Assembly: GCA_900554265.1 (NCBI GenBank)
Contig: USGZ01000087.1
Span: 1 to 6,917, forward strand
DNA: 6,917 bases
Reading direction: 5' to 3'
Source of the DNA: an uncultured Porphyromonadaceae bacterium
Lineage (GTDB): Bacteria; Bacteroidota; Bacteroidia; Bacteroidales; Muribaculaceae
Below, in pieces: positions 1 through 6,765 of the stretch (its first letter is position 1; each line of letters starts with the position of its first letter). Position numbers and translations under genes: made by a program. The notes under the pieces were generated by a model that was not told the origin of the DNA, ran no database searches, and saw nothing but the letters and a program-made list of their open reading frames with translations.

Positions 1-960
1 TGCCTCACGGGGTACGCGCAAACGGGCAATCTCATCTTTGTACCGGGAATCCAGTTCCTTAAGCTGGTCCAGCGCAGCGTCATAATCACGGCTGGCCTGT
101 TCATACATGGGAACCTGCAGGAAGTGCTTCTGAAGATCCTCTTCCTTTTGGGCAACGGTCGCCTCCCAGTGCTTCCGGCTCGCGGCAACCATTTCCAGCT
201 TGCTCTTCAGGGAAGAACGCAGGCCTATCAATTCCTTGTTCAGCTTATCCCCCAGAATCCTTTCCGTTTCCAGCAGCGCCAGCATTTTGGGATGCCTGGC
301 GCCGATATTCTGGGATTTCAGATTTTCCTTTTCCTTGAGCTTGTCGGAAAATTCAGCATAGGTCTTACGGAGAGCGTCCGCCCCTACAGTCTCCGCATTC
401 AGCAGGTCGGAACTGATCACGTAATCCAGCAACTTGTCGTCGGGCAGACGCTGCAATTCCTGCACATAGGAAGCCAGTTCCTTTTCCCTCCTTTCAAAAT
501 CCATGGCCTGCGCTTTGGCATTCCGGAATTCCTCTTCTTCCATACCGGCCGTCAGGGTGCTGCGGTGTTCACCGTTTCTCCAGGACGTAGGCAGGTAGGA
601 GCTCTCCGCAATCAGCTTTTTGAGAGCCATCATTTTTTCATTGACGGCATCCTCCTGTTCCCGGAGGACATCCTTCAGGCTCTTGATGGCGGTTTCCACC
701 AGACGGTTTTCGCGCATTTCACGGTCCTGCTTGTACGCCTCAGGCACCGCCTTGGCAATATTCTGCACCAGTTTGGGATCCGGACCGGAAACAATGACAT
801 CCACAAGGTCCGTGGCACGCACAGGGGCCACCTTAATCATGCCGGCCAGATTAGTCGCCGCCATTTCATCCGTCATCCCCCATTCCGCGGCAAGGTTCAG
901 TTTTCTGGATACCACTTTAAGCACTTCGGCGGAAGTCAGCACGGAATACTGCATGGGAAT
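1..960 (-). CDS. Fragment of a Wzz/GumC-type polysaccharide chain-length determinant (periplasmic part)
   Basis: Residues 888-1207 of the composite frame look like the internal periplasmic part of a polysaccharide co-polymerase (Wzz/GumC family), inner-membrane proteins that control chain length in capsule or exopolysaccharide export. Visible signs are LTSAEVL at 895-901, LNLAAEWG at 908-915, RATDLVDVIV at 935-944 (the family's usual R-G-T-D-L-I-x-I position) and an AKAVPEAYKQ helix at 956-965. Long Lys/Glu-rich coiled-coil helices follow from about 967 to 1200, with ARHPKM at 1108-1113 matching the family's xHPKM motif, and LRVPREA at the window edge. The N-terminal membrane helix and start of the family are absent, cut at the junction, and the C-terminal helix would lie beyond base 1. 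There is no start codon or ribosome-binding context of its own. Codon use (GAA over GAG; GAT and GAC mixed) differs from the rest of the window. The Akkermansia/Verrucomicrobia source is from recollection of similar proteins, not a search. Confidence 0.72.
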   Translation of the reverse strand, partial: MPMQYSVLTSAEVLKVVSRKLNLAAEWGMTDEMAATNLAGMIKVAPVRATDLVDVIVSGPDPKLVQNIAKAVPEAYKQDREMRENRLVETAIKSLKDVLREQEDAVNEKMMALKKLIAESSYLPTSWRNGEHRSTLTAGMEEEEFRNAKAQAMDFERREKELASYVQELQRLPDDKLLDYVISSDLLNAETVGADALRKTYAEFSDKLKEKENLKSQNIGARHPKMLALLETERILGDKLNKELIGLRSSLKSKLEMVAASRKHWEATVAQKEEDLQKHFLQVPMYEQASRDYDAALDQLKELDSRYKDEIARLRVPREA

Positions 961-3621
961 GTAGTTGGCCGTCACGTTGCGGCGCACGTTGGAGCGCTGG
1001 CCGAGGATGTCGTAGGCCTTGAGCGATATGGTGGCGTTCTTGCCGCGCAGGAACTGATAGCCTATCGAGGCGTTCCACATCCAGGTTTTGGTATCATATC
1101 CGGCCGAGTAGCCCGAGGTGGCCGAGTAGTTGAGGTCCGAGCTCAGGACCAAGCCGAAGGGGGCGTTGTAAGTGGCGTAGAAGGAGCCTCCGTAGGTGTG
1201 GACGTCGCGGTCCGAGCCATGCTGGACGCTGTTGGCCACATGCTGGTAGGAGTATCGCGGCCTGATTTCCAGCTCGATGTATTCGGGACGCCAGGCGATA
1301 CCGAAGCTCTCGTTGACCATGAAGGACCCGGAGCGGTTGCGCAGGCCGTTGTTGAAGCCCACATTCGAGGCGTAGTTCAGGAAAATGTGGTTGTTGACCG
1401 TAAAGGCGCGGTTTCGGAAGGGGAAGGACACCATGTTCATCAGCCGGGCGCTCCAGATGCCGTTCACGTTCTCGTAGGTCGTGGTCTGTCCGCCGGTTTC
1501 GGAATCGAAGTCGGTGCGGCTGACGATGGAGTTCTGGGCCATCGAAGCATCGGCCATAAGCATGATTGAGCGCTGGGCCTCGGCGTTGAAGTCCTGGAAG
1601 CGGATGCGGGCGCGGTGGGTGAAGGTAGGTTTCAGTTCGGGATTACCGATTACGATGCGCAGGGGGTCGGTCATGTCGGCCACGGGCTGTAGCTGAGTCA
1701 TCGAGGGCTGCGAGCTGCGGCCGTTGTAGTCGAAACCGATGTTGCGCGAGCGCCCCATGCGGTAGCGGTAGCGCACGAAGGGAGCAACGTTGAGCACATG
1801 GCGCAAGGGGATGCTCTTGGCGCTGTTTATCAGATTCACGCTTTTGCTCATCGAGGGCACGAGGCTGAGGCCTGCATTGAAATTGCCATGCTTGCCCACG
1901 TGACGGTAACCCAGGCGGATGTCCTGGTCCATGAAGTCATTGCGGAAGCGGTTGCTGAGCTCGGGATTGAATACCAGCTCGGCGCCGACTACGGGGTCCT
2001 CGTCCCAGCCGCCGGGGAATTCGACGGGATGGTCGTATGTAAGGCGGTCCGCATTGTTCCAGCGGTAGCTGAACCGGTAGGCGAAGGTCAGGAAATGACC
2101 GTTGCGGGCATCGCCGATGGGTTCGGTCCAGCTCAGACGGGCGCTGACGTTGTTGCTCCATGTGTGGTTGTCGACGTACTGGTCGTAGAGGTCCACGGAA
2201 TCGTTGAGGAGGAAAAATTTGTTCAGCGAGTAGGAATCGCTTTTCTCGCGGGTGTCCGAGAAACGGTAGTTGGCGAACACGCTGAACGAGCGGCCCGGGC
2301 GGCTCCGGAACTTGTGGTTGAAAATCAGGCGGCCGCCGAACTGCCAGGAAGTGCCCTTGTTGTACTCGCTGTTGAGCGAGCGCGTAACGAGGTCGCGCGA
2401 GGCGTTGCCGGCATAGGTGAGGCTGCTGTCGACGCTGTTGGAGCGGCTGAAGCTTACAGAAAAGTTGGGCCGGAAATCAAGGGTATTGAGCGTGTCGGGC
2501 TTCCACTCGACCCGGAAGTTGGCATTGACGTTGTGGCTCTTGTCGAAGGATTCCTTGTAGGAATTGGTGGTACTGGTGGATTCGCCGAGCATATAGGTGC
2601 GCTCGGTCGATGTACGCGAGTCCTGGTCACTGTGACTGTAGAATACGTCGCCGCCTACGCGTATCAGCTCGCCGCGGCCCACGTTGAAATTCATTCCTAT
2701 GCTCTGGGTGGCGTTGATGCCGTTCATGCCGCCGAAGCGGCGGAAGCGGCCGGCGGCCATGTCGGCGAAGCCGGGCTCGTTGACGTTGTTTGCCGAGCCG
2801 ATGAAGGTGAGCTGGTTCTCGCCGATGAAGCGGTTTACGGTGAAGTTGGCCTTGTAGCGCCCGTCGGTACCGTAGCCGGCCTCGGCGTTGCCGAACCAGC
2901 CGTTGCGACGGTCCTTCTTGACGGTGAGGTTGATCACGGTCTCCTCCTCGCCGTCGTCTACGCCGGTCATCCGCGCCAGGTCGCTCTTGCGGTCCACTAC
3001 CTGGAGCTTCTCGACCATGTCGACAGGCAGGTTGCGCGAGGCGACGGTCGGGTCGTCGGAGAAGAATTCCTTGCCGTCCACAAGTATCTTGGTCACCTCC
3101 TTGCCATTGGCGGTAATCTTGCCGTCGGAACCGACCTCTACGCCCGGCAGGCGTTTGAGCAGGTCCTCCACCACGGCGTTCGGGGGCGTGCGGTAGCTCT
3201 CGGCGGAGTATTCCACGGTGTCCTGCATCACCTTGACAGGCGTGCGGATGCCGGTAACGGTAGCCTCCCTCAGCATTACTGCGCCGGGGTGGAGGAGAAC
3301 GGGACGCAGGCGCACGTTCTCGTCGCCCACGGTGATATTGCGGTAATCCGTCGTATAGCCCACATAGGAAACCTCGACGATATATCGGCCGGAACGGACG
3401 TTCTCGAGGGCATAGCGGCCGTCAGTGTCGGTCACGGCGCCGCGCACCAGCGAGGAGTCACGCGAGGCCAGCAGGCGTACCGAGGCCTGAATCAGCGGCT
3501 CGGACTCGGCCGCGCCGTCCATCACGCGGCCGCGGACAACCGCAGCCGACATCCCGGCGGCAGCCCCCAGGACAAGGGCGGAGGCACAGAGGAAACGTGA
3601 TAATTCTCGTGTTCTTTTCAC
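1..3621 (-). CDS. Composite open frame: outer-membrane receptor joined in frame to a Wzz/GumC-like fragment (3' end outside window)
   Basis: One frame starts at a GTG at 3621 and stays open for 1207 codons to base 1. An in-frame TAA lies four codons upstream of the GTG, so GTG is the earliest workable start. It gives a normal signal peptide: a basic n-region (MKRTRELSR), a hydrophobic core and an AAAGMSA-type cleavage region near residue 26. The next in-frame ATG (residue 24) would delete this signal. Residues 1-887 are a Bacteroidales outer-membrane beta-barrel receptor. Residues 888-1207 resemble the periplasmic part of Wzz/GumC chain-length regulators. These families act in different membranes and are not known to me as a fusion, and codon use changes at the join. 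I see the open frame directly. That it is an assembly or cloning chimera, not a real gene, is inference. The two halves are described separately below. Confidence 0.8.
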   Translation of the reverse strand, partial: MKRTRELSRFLCASALVLGAAAGMSAAVVRGRVMDGAAESEPLIQASVRLLASRDSSLVRGAVTDTDGRYALENVRSGRYIVEVSYVGYTTDYRNITVGDENVRLRPVLLHPGAVMLREATVTGIRTPVKVMQDTVEYSAESYRTPPNAVVEDLLKRLPGVEVGSDGKITANGKEVTKILVDGKEFFSDDPTVASRNLPVDMVEKLQVVDRKSDLARMTGVDDGEEETVINLTVKKDRRNGWFGNAEAGYGTDGRYKANFTVNRFIGENQLTFIGSANNVNEPGFADMAAGRFRRFGGMNGINATQSIGMNFNVGRGELIRVGGDVFYSHSDQDSRTSTERTYMLGESTSTTNSYKESFDKSHNVNANFRVEWKPDTLNTLDFRPNFSVSFSRSNSVDSSLTYAGNASRDLVTRSLNSEYNKGTSWQFGGRLIFNHKFRSRPGRSFSVFANYRFSDTREKSDSYSLNKFFLLNDSVDLYDQYVDNHTWSNNVSARLSWTEPIGDARNGHFLTFAYRFSYRWNNADRLTYDHPVEFPGGWDEDPVVGAELVFNPELSNRFRNDFMDQDIRLGYRHVGKHGNFNAGLSLVPSMSKSVNLINSAKSIPLRHVLNVAPFVRYRYRMGRSRNIGFDYNGRSSQPSMTQLQPVADMTDPLRIVIGNPELKPTFTHRARIRFQDFNAEAQRSIMLMADASMAQNSIVSRTDFDSETGGQTTTYENVNGIWSARLMNMVSFPFRNRAFTVNNHIFLNYASNVGFNNGLRNRSGSFMVNESFGIAWRPEYIELEIRPRYSYQHVANSVQHGSDRDVHTYGGSFYATYNAPFGLVLSSDLNYSATSGYSAGYDTKTWMWNASIGYQFLRGKNATISLKAYDILGQRSNVRRNVTANYIPMQYSVLTSAEVLKVVSRKLNLAAEWGMTDEMAATNLAGMIKVAPVRATDLVDVIVSGPDPKLVQNIAKAVPEAYKQDREMRENRLVETAIKSLKDVLREQEDAVNEKMMALKKLIAESSYLPTSWRNGEHRSTLTAGMEEEEFRNAKAQAMDFERREKELASYVQELQRLPDDKLLDYVISSDLLNAETVGADALRKTYAEFSDKLKEKENLKSQNIGARHPKMLALLETERILGDKLNKELIGLRSSLKSKLEMVAASRKHWEATVAQKEEDLQKHFLQVPMYEQASRDYDAALDQLKELDSRYKDEIARLRVPREA
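954..966 (-). other. Chimeric junction
   Basis: On the minus strand the receptor sequence reads RRNVTANYI (ending about residue 888) and passes directly into PMQYSVLTSAEVL of the Wzz-like part. Bacteroidales relatives normally continue NYIEDT at this point, so the shared Tyr-Ile codons, or a few bases around AACTACAT, could be microhomology between the two parents. There is no linker, insertion sequence, direct repeat or attachment-like site here. The exact breakpoint can only be placed within a few bases. Confidence 0.7.
961..3621 (-). pseudogene. TonB-dependent receptor-like outer-membrane beta-barrel protein, cut off just before its C-terminus
   Basis: This part (residues 1-887) matches the Bacteroidetes family of outer-membrane receptors with a CarboxypepD_reg-like domain, a plug and a large barrel, likely for TonB-driven uptake; the substrate cannot be told. 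Order: signal peptide 1-26; CarboxypepD_reg-like beta-sandwich about 27-110 (DTDGRY at 65-70, GYTTDYRN near 88-95); plug about 118-235 (DLLKRLPGVEV at 153-163, VDGKEFF at 181-187); then alternating aromatic/polar barrel strands from about 240. GNPELKP at 659-665 is a recurrent barrel motif in these proteins, and SLKAYDILGQ at 866-875 is typical of the penultimate region. Relatives continue past NYI for a further strand ending in an aromatic residue, roughly 20-60 residues; here that is replaced by unrelated sequence. I saw no clear TonB box and no SusD gene beside it. It appears to be monocistronic, with its own -7 box and the secDF terminator upstream. Called broken because the end is missing; the parent gene was probably intact. 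Confidence 0.8.
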
Positions 3622-3651
3622 AACTTTATGTTATGTTTTATTATTACGCTA

Positions 3652-3659
3652 CAAAATTA
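3652..3659 (-). promoter_or_regulatory. Bacteroidetes -7 promoter box for the receptor gene
   Basis: The minus strand reads TAATTTTG, an exact match to the Bacteroidetes -7 consensus TAnnTTTG. Transcription would start near 3645, giving a leader of about 24 bases before the GTG at 3621. No TTTG -33 element is found at the usual 19-21 base distance (GTGC stands there), so the call rests on the -7 box alone. The leader is A-rich with no Shine-Dalgarno site, as is usual in this phylum. Confidence 0.45.
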
Positions 3660-3785
3660 GGACAAAAGGGCGGCCGGCGCACGTCCACATAGACAATCGC
3701 CGCGAATATCAAGACAAAATCCGCCAGCGACCCGACAAACCGCCCGGCAGTCCGGCAAACCGGCCTGTACAGCCCTCCGGACACG

Positions 3786-3811
3786 AAAAAGGCGCACCGA
3801 AGCGCGCCTTT
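3786..3811 (-). terminator. Intrinsic terminator of secDF with a cUUCGg tetraloop
   Basis: It begins 19 bases past the secDF stop. On the minus strand the RNA folds as AAAGGCGCGC, loop UUCG, GUGCGCCUUU: ten pairs including one G-U wobble, closed by the extra-stable C(UUCG)G loop, with the last stem bases merging into a run of five U. The wobble and the loop closure make sense only on the minus strand, which fixes the direction. It separates secDF from the receptor gene. Confidence 0.88.
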
Positions 3812-3830
3812 CTCAAAATATGGGTCGTGA

Positions 3831-6641
3831 TTACTTCTGCTTGCGGGAGTCGGCAAGGTAAGCAACCGGGCAGGCCACGTAGATGGTTGCCAGAGTACCG
3901 ATGATTACGCCGAAGATCATCGCGTAGGTGAAGCTGCGGATAGCGTCGCCGCCGAGGATGAAGATGCAGACGAGCACCAGCAGGGTCGACAGCGAGGTCA
4001 TCACCGTACGGCTCAGGGTCGTGTTGATGGACTTGTTGACGGTGGTGTAGAAGTCCTGCTTGGGGAACAGGGCGATGTTCTCGCGCACGCGGTCGAATAC
4101 CACCACGGTATCGTTGATCTGATAGCCGATTACGGTAAGTATCGCCGCTATGAAGGTCTGGTCGACTTCCATCGCGAAGGGCAGGATGCCGTAGAAGAGG
4201 CTATAGAAGCCGATGATAGTGAAGGCCGTGAAGGCTACGGCGGCAAGGGCGCCGAGCGAGAAGGCCACGTTGCGGAAGCGGAGCAGGATGTAGAGGAACA
4301 TTGCCAGCAGCGAGATGCCGACGGCGATGTATGCGTCCTTCTTCATGTCGTCGGCCACGGAGGGACCTACCTTCTGCGACGATACGATACCGTAGTCGAC
4401 GTTCGAGGTGGAGAACATTTCCGGAGTAACGTTCTCGGCCATGTAAGGCTTGAGGGCCTCGTAGAGCATGTCGACAATCTGAGCCTCGGTACCGGGGTTC
4501 TCTTCGTTGATCATGTAGTTGGTCGAAACGCGTACCTGGTTCGAGGATTCGATGGTGATTACGGAGTTGGATGCCTCGGGGAAGGTCTGGTTCATCACTG
4601 CGGTGAGTTCCTCGGTGTTGACGGGCTGCTCGAAGCGGACAACGTAGTTGCGGCCGCCGGAGAAGTCGATACCCTGGTTGAGGCCCTTGGTGAACATCGA
4701 CACGAGCACGATGGCGATCATGGCCAGAACGACGGTAAAGCTGATCTTACGCTGGCCGAGGAAATTGACGTGCGTGTTGACGAACATCTTGCGGCCCAGC
4801 GAAGTGGTGAAGGTCATCTTGCCGTAGGCCTTGGTGTGGCTCATCCAGTTGAAGAACAGACGGCTCAGGAAGACTGCGGTGAAGAAGGAGCAGACAAGAC
4901 CGATGATGAGGGTCGTTGCGAAGCCCTTGATGGGACCCGTACCGAAAAGCAGCAGGATTACGCCTGTGATAATTGAGGTCAGGTTGGAGTCGAAGATTGC
5001 GGAGAAGGCGTTGCTGTAGCCGTCGGCCAGGGCGTTGCGCACGTTCTTGCCGGCGCGGAGCTCTTCCTTGGTACGCTCGAAGATAAGCACGTTGGCGTCG
5101 ACGGCCATACCGAGCGAGAGCACGATACCGGCGATACCGCTCATGGTGAGCACGGCCTGGAAGGAGGCCAGGATACCGACTGTGAAGAAGAGGTTGAATA
5201 CGAGGCAGAGGTTGGCGATGACGCCGGGGATGACGCCGTAGAAGGCAATCATGAAGATCATCAGGAGCACCAGGGCCACGATGAAGGAGATGAAGCCTGC
5301 CTGGATGGCCTGCTTGCCCAGCGACGGACCGATAACCATGTCGGAGATGATGGTCACTTTGGCATCCATCTTACCGCTCTTGAGCACGTTGGCGAGGTCG
5401 CGTGCCTCGTCGATGGTGAAGTCGCCGGTGATGGAGCTGGAGCCGCCCTCGATTTTGTCGTTGACGTTAGGAGCGGAGTAAACGTAGTCGTCCAGCACGA
5501 TGGCTACCTGACGGCCCTTGTTCTGCTCGGTGATGCGGGCCCAGTTGCGGGCGCCTTCGGAGTTCATGCGCATCGAAACCTCGTTGCCGCGCATGGGGTC
5601 GAAGTCGTAGGATGCGTCGCTGACGGCCTTGCCGTCCAGAACGGCACGGCCGCCGTTGGCCTTGAGGGTATAGAGTGCATAGCCGTAGTTCACCTCGGTG
5701 CCGTCGTCCATGGTGTGGACGGAGGGCTTTACGGCCCAGCGCAGACGCAGGTCGGAGGGAAGGGCGACGCGTGCGGCGGAAGTGGCCAGGACGGCATTGA
5801 TCTGGTCCATGGCGCGGGCATCGGGAGCGTAGCCGGCGGTAGCGCCGAATACCTGAGGCTGCGAGAGCAGGGCTGCCAGGGGTGCCAGGTTGACGGTGCT
5901 GTCGTTCTGCAGGGCGCGCATCAGGTTGTTCAGAGCCGGTATGATGGCGGAGGCATCGTAGGTCTCGTAGAACTCGAGATTGGCGGAGCGTTCGAGCAGG
6001 TCGCGGACGCGGGCGTGGTCCTTGACGCCGGGGAGCTCGAGAAGTATCTGGCCGTCCTTGCCCTGGAGTACCTGGATGTTGGGCGAAACGACGCCGAACT
6101 GGTCGATACGGTTGCGGAGCACGTTGGTGGCCGAGTTGTCGACGCGGTCCTTTACCTGGGACTTGAGGGTGGAGATCACTGCATCGTCGGAAGCGCCGGA
6201 ATTAACGATACCCTGGAAGACAACGGCGAAGTCGGCCTGCGGCTTGGCGCTCACGGCTTCCTGTGCGGCGGAAAGGGCATTTTCGAAAACCGAGTCGGTG
6301 TCGCCCGACTTCATCGAGCGCATCATGTCCGGCATGTCGACCTGGAGGATGACGTTCATACCGCCCTTGAGGTCGAGGCCGAGGCCGACGCCCCATTTGC
6401 GTACTTCGTTGAGGGTGTAGCCCATGTACACTTTTTCTTCCCCGAGGGAATCCATGTAGTGTTTGTAGGCCTGGTTGTAGGCATCGTCGTCGTTGTCACT
6501 CTCGGCAAGGGCATACTGTTCGGCCTGCCCCTCGTACTTGTTCGAGATAAAGGTGAAGGACAGGTAGAAAAGACATACTATAGCCAAGAACACGGCAATT
6601 ACGCCGGCAACAACGCCGCCTAAATTTCCTTTGCTTTGCAT
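3831..6641 (-). CDS. secDF: Protein translocase subunit SecDF (SecD and SecF fused)
   Basis: SecDF works with SecYEG in the inner membrane. It uses the proton gradient to pull translocating proteins out on the periplasmic side. The 936 residues are close to the sum of separate SecD and SecF chains. SecD half: membrane helix about 9-31; SecD signature GLGLDLKGGMNV at 86-97; large periplasmic P1 domain to about 440 (RNRIDQFGV at 176-184); helices about 449-468, 472-493, 497-519, 552-568 and 571-596, with GMAVDANVLIFER at 511-523. SecF half: helix about 632-651; GIDFSGGRNY at 657-666; periplasmic domain to about 768; helices about 770-789, 794-816, 827-848, 878-897 and 903-929, with IGYQINDTVVVFDR at 838-851. 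The conserved intramembrane acids expected for proton transfer are present (D515 and D844). ATG at 6641 is preceded by an in-frame TAA six codons upstream, so the start is secure. It follows pdxA after 124 bases with its own promoter, and ends at a strong terminator. No damage seen. Confidence 0.98.
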   Translation of the reverse strand: MQSKGNLGGVVAGVIAVFLAIVCLFYLSFTFISNKYEGQAEQYALAESDNDDDAYNQAYKHYMDSLGEEKVYMGYTLNEVRKWGVGLGLDLKGGMNVILQVDMPDMMRSMKSGDTDSVFENALSAAQEAVSAKPQADFAVVFQGIVNSGASDDAVISTLKSQVKDRVDNSATNVLRNRIDQFGVVSPNIQVLQGKDGQILLELPGVKDHARVRDLLERSANLEFYETYDASAIIPALNNLMRALQNDSTVNLAPLAALLSQPQVFGATAGYAPDARAMDQINAVLATSAARVALPSDLRLRWAVKPSVHTMDDGTEVNYGYALYTLKANGGRAVLDGKAVSDASYDFDPMRGNEVSMRMNSEGARNWARITEQNKGRQVAIVLDDYVYSAPNVNDKIEGGSSSITGDFTIDEARDLANVLKSGKMDAKVTIISDMVIGPSLGKQAIQAGFISFIVALVLLMIFMIAFYGVIPGVIANLCLVFNLFFTVGILASFQAVLTMSGIAGIVLSLGMAVDANVLIFERTKEELRAGKNVRNALADGYSNAFSAIFDSNLTSIITGVILLLFGTGPIKGFATTLIIGLVCSFFTAVFLSRLFFNWMSHTKAYGKMTFTTSLGRKMFVNTHVNFLGQRKISFTVVLAMIAIVLVSMFTKGLNQGIDFSGGRNYVVRFEQPVNTEELTAVMNQTFPEASNSVITIESSNQVRVSTNYMINEENPGTEAQIVDMLYEALKPYMAENVTPEMFSTSNVDYGIVSSQKVGPSVADDMKKDAYIAVGISLLAMFLYILLRFRNVAFSLGALAAVAFTAFTIIGFYSLFYGILPFAMEVDQTFIAAILTVIGYQINDTVVVFDRVRENIALFPKQDFYTTVNKSINTTLSRTVMTSLSTLLVLVCIFILGGDAIRSFTYAMIFGVIIGTLATIYVACPVAYLADSRKQK

Positions 6642-6765
6642 GTAGTAATTTATGGTTTAATTATTAATATTTCCGGTTGGAATAATTTCAGCGGGCAAAT
6701 ATAGCAAAAATTTTCCACGTGGCCGAATTTTTATCGGCAAACGGCTCGCTTTTAAGAGATAATTT
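6642..6765. other. AT-rich gap between pdxA and secDF
   Basis: The 124 bases carry the secDF promoter candidate, an eight-base perfect palindrome (CCACGTGG, 6715-6722) and a five-pair inverted repeat (GCCGA/TCGGC, 6722-6738). No convincing terminator follows pdxA: the inverted repeat is short and lacks a U-run at the right place, so some read-through from pdxA into secDF is possible. Confidence 0.6.
6696..6703 (-). promoter_or_regulatory. Bacteroidetes -7 promoter box for secDF
   Basis: The minus strand reads TATATTTG followed by C, an exact and common form of the TAnnTTTG box. A TTCG, one base off the TTTG -33 element, lies 20 bases upstream. The predicted start is near 6689, giving a leader of about 48 bases to the ATG at 6641. 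The palindrome CCACGTGG sits in the spacer. Confidence 0.6.

Larger units (their letters stand above)
3622..3830. other. Intergenic region between secDF and the receptor gene
   Basis: This 209-base gap holds the secDF terminator (3786-3811), a GC-rich middle with two near-identical ten-base copies 20 bases apart (CGACAAACCG at 3733-3742 and CGGCAAACCG at 3753-3762), and the AT-rich receptor promoter next to 3621. A short minus-strand frame across 3644-3865 has no recognisable content and overlaps the end of secDF, so no gene is called here. Confidence 0.7.

Noticed and set aside
124..1569. 481-codon open frame on the plus strand crossing the junction
   Set aside because: It is the reverse of two unrelated coding segments, with no family resemblance and low-complexity composition. 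Its continuity across the join has no meaning of its own.
1798..3600. 600-codon open frame on the plus strand
   Set aside because: It is antisense to the receptor gene. It arises from that gene's strong C/G third-position bias, has no recognisable domain, and its residue make-up (rich in Ala, Val, Gly, His) is that of a shadow frame.
1..3621. A new class of receptor with polysaccharide-export tail
   Set aside because: Both parts are cut inside conserved domains, the final barrel strand is lost, and codon use changes exactly at the join. A chimera explains this with fewer assumptions.
3644..3865. 73-codon minus-strand frame between secDF and the receptor
   Set aside because: It overlaps the secDF end, contains the terminator and the receptor -7 box, and has no recognisable protein features.
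5715..6623. 302-codon open frame on the plus strand
   Set aside because: Antisense to the SecD half of secDF, which is unmistakable by its motifs.
6722..6738. Hairpin GCCGA/TCGGC as a pdxA terminator
   Set aside because: Only five pairs, with the T-rich stretch in the loop and no U-run directly after the stem on the minus strand.
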